Source of the DNA: Solirubrobacterales bacterium
GTDB taxonomy: Bacteria; Actinomycetota; Thermoleophilia; Solirubrobacterales; 70-9
Length of the DNA: 64,000 bases
Reading direction: 5' to 3'
Assembly (NCBI GenBank): GCA_021155855.1
Contig: JAJNAZ010000011.1
Coordinates: 1 to 64,000 of the forward strand
Position 1 is the stretch's first letter. Each line of letters opens with the position of its first letter. The notes under the pieces are model-generated. The model was not told where the DNA came from. It was given only the letters and a program-made list of their open reading frames with translations, and searched no databases. Positions 58,343 through 64,000 of the stretch are shown here, one piece after another. A program made the position numbers and the translations under genes.

Positions 58343-58813
58343 TTAGCGACTCGACTCAGGGGGGCGCCGTGCTGCATCCGAGTCCCTCTGACGCGCGACC
58401 GCCTCGCGAAGTCCGTCCAGCATGCGGTTGACGAGGCGGCGGAAGAAGAGCCTCCGCTTCGTCGCGTCAAGCGCCCTGTCGCGAAGGGAGGTGGAGGCGG
58501 TGCCTGTCTCGACGTCGACAAAGGTCTCGCCGCGCGCATCGGTGAGGACGAACCGCGTGTAGGTATTCGTATCGAGGCAACGCATCTTGATCGAGCGAAG
58601 GTTCTCCAGTTCCTCGATCTTGAAAGTCGCCGCACTGGTCCGGTTCGCAGTCCGTGTCACCTGGCGAAACGTCGCGTCCTGTGCGATACGCGGCAGACCG
58701 GTGACCTCGACGATGTCGCTCGCCCACTCCGGGTAGCGATTCGGGTCGCCGACGAGCTCCCAGACCCTTTCAAGGGGAGCCTCTACCAAAGCCTGCTGGC
58801 GCCAGGAGGTCAT
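58343..58813 (-). CDS. SRPBCC-family protein (156 aa)
   Basis: The ATG at 58813 (MTSWRQQALVEAPLERVWEL) lies 9 bases after a TAATGT box. The protein has the helix-grip opening APLERVWELVGDPNRYPEWA and strands IKMRCLDTNTYTRFVLTDAR and TFVDVETGTASTSLRDRALD. The C-terminal helix RRLFFRRLVNRMLDGLREAV closes the ligand cavity. It is a polyketide-cyclase/coenzyme-Q-binding-type SRPBCC protein; the ligand is unknown. It lies between a VOC gene and the ICMT gene on the same strand and may be transcribed with the latter, 73 bases away. Confidence 0.88.
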   Translation of the reverse strand: MTSWRQQALVEAPLERVWELVGDPNRYPEWASDIVEVTGLPRIAQDATFRQVTRTANRTSAATFKIEELENLRSIKMRCLDTNTYTRFVLTDARGETFVDVETGTASTSLRDRALDATKRRLFFRRLVNRMLDGLREAVARQRDSDAARRPPESSR

Positions 58814-58822
58814 GGCCAACCG

Positions 58823-58828
58823 ACATTA
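58823..58828 (-). promoter_or_regulatory. -10 box (TAATGT) of the SRPBCC gene
   Basis: TAATGT on the minus strand is 9 bases before the ATG at 58813; no ribosome-binding site is present. Confidence 0.4.
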
Positions 58829-58846
58829 GCGTGCCGATTGTCGATT

Positions 58847-59194
58847 TCAGGGAATGTGCGACAGGACGTTCACGATCGTCCCGCTCGGATCACGGAGCAT
58901 GAAGCGCCGCACCCCCCACTCCTCGTCACGCAGCGGATAAGCGATCTCGAGGTCCCGCTCTAAAGCCTTGGCGTGGATCGCATCGACATCGTCCACCTCG
59001 ACGGTGATCCCGGGCGCGGCCATGTCGTCACCGCCGACGATCGTTATCTGGATCGACGGGTTGTCGGGTGACGCCACGGTCGCTACCCAGCCCAGGTCCA
59101 TGGCGACCTCGAAGCCGAGCAGGTCCACGAAGAAGTCACGCGTCTCGGCGGGCCGTTCGCTGCGGATGTTGGGCACCGCCCTGTTGATCGTCAC
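58847..59194 (-). CDS. VOC (glyoxalase-like) family protein (115 aa)
   Basis: The GTG at 59194 is preferred: it follows a TATAAG box by 7 bases and starts VTINRAVPNIRSERPAETRD. The protein has the VOC repeats: FFVDLLGFEVAMDLGWVATV, then ITVEVDDVDAIHAKALERDL and GVRRFMLRDPSGTIVNVLSH. The R-R-F-x-x-x-D-P-x-G-x-x-x-N block is the usual second metal-side strand. The reaction is unknown. The frame is open up to 59293 but that extension shows no homology. Confidence 0.88.
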   Translation of the reverse strand: MTINRAVPNIRSERPAETRDFFVDLLGFEVAMDLGWVATVASPDNPSIQITIVGGDDMAAPGITVEVDDVDAIHAKALERDLEIAYPLRDEEWGVRRFMLRDPSGTIVNVLSHIP

Positions 59195-59201
59195 GCCGAG
59201 A

Positions 59202-59207
59202 CTTATA
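59202..59207 (-). promoter_or_regulatory. -10 box (TATAAG) of the VOC gene
   Basis: TATAAG on the minus strand is 7 bases before the GTG at 59194, consistent with a leaderless message. Confidence 0.4.
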
Positions 59208-59255
59208 CCGAGCCGATGGAGCGGCCTGACGGAAAGCGGACGCTGGTCCGGCGCC

Positions 59256-59354
59256 CTACTTGCCGGGTCCCTCCGGACGCTCACGCAGCGCATTGAGGAT
59301 GAACTCGGCGTACCACCGGGCCCACTCCTCGTCGCGCCGTACCGGTGCTCCCGC
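59256..59354 (-). other. Possible short gene remnant or C-terminal readthrough segment
   Basis: Directly after the stop of the flavoprotein gene the same frame continues RRDEEWARWYAEFILNALRE followed by RPEGPGK and a stop at 59256. The W-A-R-W-Y-A-E-F pattern looks like real protein sequence, but there is no start codon. It could be the end of a lost gene, or an extension read through the TAG. Confidence 0.3.
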
Positions 59355-60704
59355 CTAGACCGCGGCCGGGACCTTCGACTCGAGCTCGGTGAGCGCGAGC
59401 AGGAAGATCTCCGAGAAGGTGGGAAACGGCTGGATGACGTCGGTCATCACCGCGAGCGGGACGCCCGCACGGATGGCGACGGTGGCCTGCTGGAGCCATT
59501 CGCCTGCCTCAGGGCCAAGCGCGTACGCCCCGATCAGCCGCTCGCCATCCGACACGAGCGTGAGGAAGCCGTTCTTCTCCGCGTATGCGCGCGTGAACGT
59601 GGAGGTTCGCGGCACCGACGAGATGGGCGCGGTCCCGGTGATCTCGCCATCGGCCGTGCCGACCGACGCCGCCTGGGGATCGGTGAACACGACGCGTGGC
59701 ACCGCCTCATAGTTCGCTTTCCATCGGCGCCCGAGGATGTTCGCGGCGGCGACGCGGCCCTGGTACTTGCCGACATATGTGAGCGGCCAGACGGCGGTCA
59801 CGTCGCCGATCGCCCAGACGCCGTCCGTGACGTTCATGCGCTCATCGACCGGGATCGCGCCATCCTCGAGCGAGACGTCCACGTTCTCGAGCCCGAGGCC
59901 GTCCGTCCGCGGACGGCGCCCCGTGGCCACCAGGAGACGATCGCCCCGCAGTTCCCGACGGTCGGGGAACTCGAGCACGTAGCCGTCGTCGTGGCGGCGC
60001 GCGGATGCGGCGTGCTGGCCGAGGTGCAGCTCGATGCCCGCGGCAGCCAGCGCCTCACCGAGGGCGTCGCCGAGCGGCTTCGGCTCGCGCGGCAGCAGGT
60101 GCTCCATGCCTTCCACCAGCGCCACCGAGGCGCCGAAACGGAACACCGCCTGCGCCATCTCGACGCCAACCGGACCGCCGCCCAGCACCAACATCCGCTC
60201 GGGCACCTCGCGCAGCTCGGTCACCTCGCGGTTGGTCCAGATGCCATCCAGCTCGGCAAGCCCCGGAACCGGAGGCACGATCGCTTCGGACCCCGTGGCG
60301 ATGACGACGTGTTTACAGGAGTGCTCGCGGTCGTCCACCATTACGCGGCCCGCACCCGCGATCGAGCCCGAGCCGCGCAGGACGTCGATGCCCTTCGAGC
60401 GCAGCCACTCCTCCTTCGCGGCGTCCTCCCAGTCCGAGGTCATGAAGTCTCGCCACTCGAAGGCCGCGGCAGGGTTGAGCTTGCCGCCCACGGCCTGCGC
60501 CGCTCCGGGCGCCTCGAGCGCGGCTTGGAGCGCCTCGCCGGGGCGAAGCAGGGTCTTGGACGGAATACATGCCCAGTAGTCGCACTCGCCGCCGATCAGT
60601 CCGCTCTCCACGACCGCGACCCTCAAGCCTCCGCCCGCGAGGCGGTCGGCGCAGTGCTCGCCGGCGGGGCCCGCTCCGATGACGATGACGTCGTACTCGC
60701 TCAC
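59355..60704 (-). CDS. FAD/NAD-dependent disulfide oxidoreductase (dihydrolipoamide/mercuric reductase-like)
   Basis: The 449 aa protein starts SEYDVIVIGAGPAGEHCADR (FAD site) and has a redox pair in GGECDYWACIPSKTLLRP, with the same C-x4-C spacing as classical disulfide reductases but the middle residues changed from L-N-V-G to D-Y-W-A. The NAD site is RMLVLGGGPVGVEMAQAVFR, and the second FAD motif is DGVWAIGDVTAVWPLTYVGK. At the C-terminus the usual H-P-H-P-T-x-x-E is IQPFPTFSEIF, so the catalytic His is absent. The protein may act as a pyridine nucleotide or quinone reductase rather than lipoamide dehydrogenase. No 2-oxoacid dehydrogenase genes are near. The start is GTG at 60704. Confidence 0.9.
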   Translation of the reverse strand: MSEYDVIVIGAGPAGEHCADRLAGGGLRVAVVESGLIGGECDYWACIPSKTLLRPGEALQAALEAPGAAQAVGGKLNPAAAFEWRDFMTSDWEDAAKEEWLRSKGIDVLRGSGSIAGAGRVMVDDREHSCKHVVIATGSEAIVPPVPGLAELDGIWTNREVTELREVPERMLVLGGGPVGVEMAQAVFRFGASVALVEGMEHLLPREPKPLGDALGEALAAAGIELHLGQHAASARRHDDGYVLEFPDRRELRGDRLLVATGRRPRTDGLGLENVDVSLEDGAIPVDERMNVTDGVWAIGDVTAVWPLTYVGKYQGRVAAANILGRRWKANYEAVPRVVFTDPQAASVGTADGEITGTAPISSVPRTSTFTRAYAEKNGFLTLVSDGERLIGAYALGPEAGEWLQQATVAIRAGVPLAVMTDVIQPFPTFSEIFLLALTELESKVPAAV

Positions 60705-60731
60705 GGACGATGGAACTGCTGCGGCACGGGG

Positions 60732-60980
60732 CTAATCCCGGGGCGGGCCAAACGGCTCGATCGGTGGGTTGGCGAACGGACCTTTGACCCCCCGCCTTCC
60801 GGCGCACGCGCCCGATAGCCGATTCCTCGACCAAGATTGCATAACGGTGCTCGTCGGGGTCGATCTCGACGCTTCCGAACGAGGCATCGACGTCCTCATC
60901 GCTAAGGCCAGGTCCGCCTTGATCGCTTCGAGGGACGCACGCGAGGGATCGCGCGCCACAGTCAGCATGTACTTGGCCAC
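60732..60980 (-). pseudogene. Small conserved protein gene with two compensating frameshifts
   Basis: From a GTG at 60980 the frame reads AKYMLTVARDPSRASLEAIK and ADLAL. A base seems missing near 60898, after which the better frame reads SDEDVDASFGSVEIDPDEHR and YAILVEESAIGRVRRKAGG. In the run of six G near 60797 the original frame is regained and the protein ends GPFANPPIEPFGPPRD. Each of the three pieces has normal protein character, while the intervening original-frame part is Ser/Arg-rich. The joined product would be about 82 aa. I do not know the family name. Two indels of opposite sign, one in a homopolymer, suggest either real decay or local sequence errors. Confidence 0.55.
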
Positions 60981-61139
60981 AGCGCTAGCAGTGGGGAATG
61001 CACGTCATCACTTCACCTTCGCGAGTTCCTCCGCAAGCGGCCGGGGATCGATCGCGCCCCAGCCATGATCGTGATCGTAACCCGCCCCGCCGAGGTCGGC
61101 GGCGGTCTTGATTCTGTATAGGACCTATCGCCTCGGGTC
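60981..61139. other. Intergenic region with a possible C-terminal gene fragment
   Basis: On the minus strand 61126-61008 a frame reads LYRIKTAADLGGAGYDHDHG followed by WGAIDPRPLAEELAKVK and a stop, without a start codon. It has protein-like composition and may be the end of a deleted gene. Otherwise nothing is recognised. Confidence 0.3.
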
Positions 61140-61289
61140 CTGCAGCTGCCAGACGACGAAGCGGCCGACCAGGCCCGGGACCTGGCCGCCGCACACCCGC
61201 CGTACCCCGCGCTCCTCTACAACCTCGCCTGCTGCGAGAGCCTCGCCGGGCAAGCCCTGCTACGGCGGCGGCTGGATGGGCTCCCGTAG
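61140..61289 (+). pseudogene. TPR-type C-terminal remnant
   Basis: The plus-strand frame reads LQLPDDEAADQARDLAAAHP then PYPALLYNLACCESLAGQAL and stops at 61287. The A-x-H-P-x-Y-x-x-L-x-Y-N-L-A-C-x-E-S-L-A-G core is that of tetratricopeptide tails found in actinobacterial cupin-TPR proteins. There is no start codon and no upstream part in any frame, so it is a truncated remnant of about 49 codons. It lies between the small frameshifted gene and the end of the GDPD-nitrilase gene. Confidence 0.55.
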
Positions 61290-61295
61290 ACCCGA

Positions 61296-63629
61296 TCAGC
61301 GCACGCACCCCGGCCGCTCCCGGTCGACCGGGAAGGGCAGGTCGGCGATCAGCGCCGTCTCGACGTAGTCATTTTCCATCGGATCGCCCGAGCCGGGCGC
61401 GAGCCTCTCGGCGACCGCGCGCAGCTCATCTCGCTTACCCTTACGCTCGACCCACGGCGCGACGGCGAGGAACTCACGCTTGCGGCCAGCGTACGGGCGA
61501 TAGGGCGCCGGATCGTTCTCCGGCGGGCCCGCCTGGAACTTCCGCGTGCCGACGTAGTTGCACCCAGGCCCTCGCGCCTTGCCCCGCTGGGCGATCGAGC
61601 TCTGTCCGTCGAACACGAGGTCGGCGAGGTTGCCGACCATGAACGGCGTCACGTTGTAGGCGAAGCGCACGCTGGGGTCGCCGACGTGGCGCCACGACGA
61701 GTCCATCCACTCGAGCGGCTGCCACCCGCCCGGCTGCGTCACGGCCCAAGGACCCGGGTTGGCCTCGTCCTGGATGACGACGTTGGCGCGCAGCTCGTCG
61801 AGGCAATGCATGTAGTAGAGGCGGGTGTCCGAGCACGGGTCGACCTCGGGCGGCGGCTCGGCGAACTGGTGGCCGAACTGGAAAGCCGGCAGGCTGGTCG
61901 CGATTCCGAGGCGCGCCTTCGTCCCCGGCAGCCGGTAGGGCCGCAGGTTCGCGACGGCGTCCGGGCCGCTGCTCGGCCCCTCGCTGACCTGCAGCTGCTG
62001 CTCGAGCTCGGTCAGGGGGACCTTCTTGTTCTGCGCGACGACGTTGCGCAGCGGCCAAGGCCCTTCCTCGCGCACGTCGTTCGGGCTCCAGATGAACGCC
62101 TCGTTGTAGACCGCGTCCTCGGTCGCGACGAACACGGACCCGGGCGGGTCGGGCAGGTCGGGGTCCGCGAAGGCGGCGATCTCGGACGGGTCTCGAGACT
62201 CGCGGAACGGAGCCTGGATGTTCGAGCCGACGACGTAGATCCCGTAGCGCCGCGCCATGTCCGAGAACACCTGCATCCAACCGCGCGCGAACGTGTCGGT
62301 GGGCGCGACGAAGCCCTGCTCGATCGGGCCCATCTGCGGGAAGCGGGCTCGATACGCGCCGTTCGGCTGGTCGTAGGCGGCGTTGATCGTCAGCAGAGCT
62401 CTCGCGGCGCCGCACGGGGCCGGCTGTCCCTCGCACCCCGGCACTCCACCCGGCCTGCTCAACAGGTCCCGGGCCGCCTGCCCTCGCGAGCCGGTCGCGA
62501 TCGTCGCCAGGCCGACGTCCTCGGTGAACGCGACCGCGTTCGGACGCGCGCGCGCCAGCCTTGGCTCGACGTACTCGCGGATCAAACATTCGATCTTGGT
62601 CCGGAACGCGCCGTAGCTGACGACGTTTGCGACCTCCTGCTTGTACTGCATCGCGAACACCCGTGGGGCCCGCGGCGCGGGGTCGCGGCTGACCTGGGGC
62701 GACAGGTGCGTCGTGGGTCTGACGGAGCGGCATTTGCGCGCCGTCGGCGGCCGCGGGATCCGCGGCCGGGGCCCGACGGCCTTGCGCACGACGCGGCGAG
62801 CGAGCCGCGGGTCGTTGGAGATCAGGGCGTCGACGCCGGCCCGCGTCGCGGCGTCGATCGCGCCCGCGTCGTCGAGCGTGAACGGGACGATCTCGAGCCC
62901 GCGCGAATGCGCGTTGCCGATGTAGGCGGCGTCGACCGGCCACTGGGGCGAGACCCAGCGGTACCCGCGGCTCTGGGCCGTGGGCGGCCCGCTCCCGTTG
63001 AACGACGTCAGCGTCAGCAAGGACCTCTCCGCGCCCGCCACGAGCTGCTCCGCCACCTCGAGGTTCGGCGGCCAGAAGCTCTGCACGATGATCTGCGAGA
63101 GCGGCACCCCGCTGGACGCGATCGCGTCGCTCACCGCGCGCGCGAAACCGTCGGTCGGATCGTAGTCCGGGTCCGTCGGCTGGTTCTTGATCTCGATGTT
63201 CGCGTGCGCTCCGCTGCGGCGCAGCAGGTCGAGCACCCGCGCCAGTGTCGGGACGCGAACCCGTCGGTCGTCGTGCGGAACGAGCTGCTTGAAGTTGCCC
63301 TCGGTACCGAGGATGTCGACCCGGCAGTCGCGCAGCTCGGCGTACGTCCTTTCGTCGACCCTCCCCTCGCAGTCGGTCGCCCGGTCGAGCGTCGCGTCGT
63401 GAAAGACGACCGGCACGCCGTCGCCCGTCAGCTTCACGTCGAGCTCGAGCACGAAGCCCCGTTCCGCGGAGTCTCGAAACGCGGGCATCGTGTTCTCGCC
63501 GAACCGCGGTTTGCCGTTGACGATCGGCCCGCCGCGATGGGCGTGGATGTAGGGGGAGGCCTCCGCCGGCGAGGCGCCCAGGTTCGCCGCGAGCACAACA
63601 GCGATTCCGGCCAGGGCGCTCCGCTTCAC
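61296..63629 (-). CDS. Secreted glycerophosphodiester phosphodiesterase fused to nitrilase-like domain (777 aa)
   Basis: The GTG at 63629 overlaps the stop of the amine oxidase gene by 4 bases and begins a signal peptide (ALAGIAVVLAANLGASPAEA). The GDPD domain follows: SPYIHAHRGGPIVNGKPRFG, ENTMPAFRDSAERGFVLELD and VVFHDATLDRATDCEGRVDE, with catalytic His residues and the E-x-D metal site, and HANIEIKNQPTDPDYDPTD. A second region, from about residue 330, resembles the carbon-nitrogen hydrolase (nitrilase) fold: NAVAFTEDVGLATIATGSRG contains the likely Glu. The other nitrilase residues are not clear to me. The protein would act outside the cytoplasmic membrane, releasing glycerol phosphate from lipids, with an unknown second activity. 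Confidence 0.85.
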   Translation of the reverse strand: MKRSALAGIAVVLAANLGASPAEASPYIHAHRGGPIVNGKPRFGENTMPAFRDSAERGFVLELDVKLTGDGVPVVFHDATLDRATDCEGRVDERTYAELRDCRVDILGTEGNFKQLVPHDDRRVRVPTLARVLDLLRRSGAHANIEIKNQPTDPDYDPTDGFARAVSDAIASSGVPLSQIIVQSFWPPNLEVAEQLVAGAERSLLTLTSFNGSGPPTAQSRGYRWVSPQWPVDAAYIGNAHSRGLEIVPFTLDDAGAIDAATRAGVDALISNDPRLARRVVRKAVGPRPRIPRPPTARKCRSVRPTTHLSPQVSRDPAPRAPRVFAMQYKQEVANVVSYGAFRTKIECLIREYVEPRLARARPNAVAFTEDVGLATIATGSRGQAARDLLSRPGGVPGCEGQPAPCGAARALLTINAAYDQPNGAYRARFPQMGPIEQGFVAPTDTFARGWMQVFSDMARRYGIYVVGSNIQAPFRESRDPSEIAAFADPDLPDPPGSVFVATEDAVYNEAFIWSPNDVREEGPWPLRNVVAQNKKVPLTELEQQLQVSEGPSSGPDAVANLRPYRLPGTKARLGIATSLPAFQFGHQFAEPPPEVDPCSDTRLYYMHCLDELRANVVIQDEANPGPWAVTQPGGWQPLEWMDSSWRHVGDPSVRFAYNVTPFMVGNLADLVFDGQSSIAQRGKARGPGCNYVGTRKFQAGPPENDPAPYRPYAGRKREFLAVAPWVERKGKRDELRAVAERLAPGSGDPMENDYVETALIADLPFPVDRERPGCVR

Positions 63630-64000
63630 AGTCCCCTCAGGACCTCGGCCGCGGCGCGCTGGCCGGACTCGATCGCCCCGTCCATGTATCCGTTCCAGAC
63701 GGTCGCCGTCTCGGTGCCGGCCCAATGGATGCGGCCGACCGGCTCGCGCAACGCCTGCCGGTAGCCGGTCAGCACGCCCGGTGGCATGTATCCGACGTAG
63801 CAGCCGCGGGTCCACTCCTCCTCGGCCCAGCTCTTGTCGACGTAATCGCGCAGGTCGGTGCGCGCGCGATCCCCGAAGTAGCGCGCAAAGGAATCGAGCA
63901 CCTGCGCCTGACGCTCCGGGCGTGAGACCTGGGTGAGCTCGCGGGCCGCCTGGCCCTCGACGAAGCCGAGCAGCACGCCGGGCCTGCCGTCGGGCGGGGA
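63626..64000 (-). CDS. Flavin monoamine oxidase, C-terminal part (gene runs off the window)
   Basis: About 124 C-terminal residues are visible, open to the right edge. The end GRIHWAGTETATVWNGYMDG AIESGQRAAAEVL is the hallmark of monoamine oxidases: the W-A-G-T-E-T segment contacts FAD and the Y-M-D-G-A-I-x-S-G helix closes the substrate cavity. Earlier text includes VDKSWAEEEWTRGCYVGYMP, in which the aromatic residues are typical. The GDPD gene begins inside its stop codon, so the two are one operon. The N-terminal FAD site lies outside this window. Confidence 0.92.
   Translation of the reverse strand, partial: SPPDGRPGVLLGFVEGQAARELTQVSRPERQAQVLDSFARYFGDRARTDLRDYVDKSWAEEEWTRGCYVGYMPPGVLTGYRQALREPVGRIHWAGTETATVWNGYMDGAIESGQRAAAEVLRGL

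Noticed and set aside
59256-60704. C-terminal extension of the flavoprotein through its TAG stop
   Set aside because: The following 33 codons are in frame and protein-like, but family members end at the stop; I keep it only as a low-confidence fragment.
61686-63764. 692-codon frame opposite the GDPD gene
   Set aside because: No domain and no ribosome-binding site; GDPD motifs lie on the other strand.

Overview
This is a GC-rich chromosomal segment of an actinobacterium. The gene content (leaderless-type promoters, a kinase-AAA-cyclase regulator, an AbiEi/DUF559 gene, a TrpB2-type synthase, DUF7144, CHRD and PspC/SHOCT proteins) fits best with class Thermoleophilia, order Solirubrobacterales. 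That placement is inference from protein style; no rRNA is present. I see no CRISPR array, integrase, transposase or IS end.

Layout. (1) 1-14.4 kb, minus strand: a translationally coupled operon, read Hcp-like tube protein > 205 aa protein > 3233 aa giant protein (DUF6603-like region, embedded lipase-like alpha/beta hydrolase domain, internal repeats) > 596 aa > 310 aa > a protein that runs off the left edge. (2) 15.2-19.5 kb: a second Hcp protein coupled to a methyltransferase with a regulatory domain, then a membrane-protein gene split by an in-frame TAA and a peptidoglycan-binding membrane protein. (3) 20-45.4 kb: mostly housekeeping and metabolic genes (two tRNA-Ser, YtoQ, TrpB2, TadA, phosphotriesterase-like protein, giant kinase-AAA-cyclase, cyclophilin, YpfJ metallopeptidase, M14 carboxypeptidase, RlmN, 2-hydroxyacid dehydrogenase, desaturase), with several remnants and single-base frameshifts between them. 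(4) 45.4-51.7 kb: a compact divergent locus, TIR membrane protein plus DUF4231 (SLATT-like 2TM) protein on one side, patatin-like phospholipase plus leaderless-secretion (cytosolic) subtilase plus ComEC-like metallo-beta-lactamase-fold protein on the other. (5) 51.7-64 kb: small enzymes, envelope and secreted proteins, succinate-semialdehyde dehydrogenase, a flavoprotein disulfide reductase, a GDPD-nitrilase-like fusion and the end of a flavin amine oxidase.

How the genes may work together. Regions 1-2 carry two Hcp proteins but no sheath, ClpV, VgrG or membrane-complex gene, so they are not a standard type VI system; they may encode an Hcp-based assembly or delivery device with a giant partner (inference). 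Region 4 has the composition of a conflict or anti-phage locus: a TIR NAD-cleaving-type domain tied to a membrane module and a 2TM partner, beside a lipase, a protease and an MBL hydrolase whose genes overlap. These two loci are the best candidates for undescribed systems.

A further theme is decay. At least seven genes or remnants carry frame breaks or are truncated (tyrosine-to-stop at 17.8 kb, PPOX-type at 20.7 kb, apt at 22.3 kb, AbiEi/DUF559 at 23.2 kb, S33 hydrolase at 40.45 kb, a small protein at 60.8 kb, TPR and FAD fragments). Some of the single-base indels lie in G runs and could be assembly errors.
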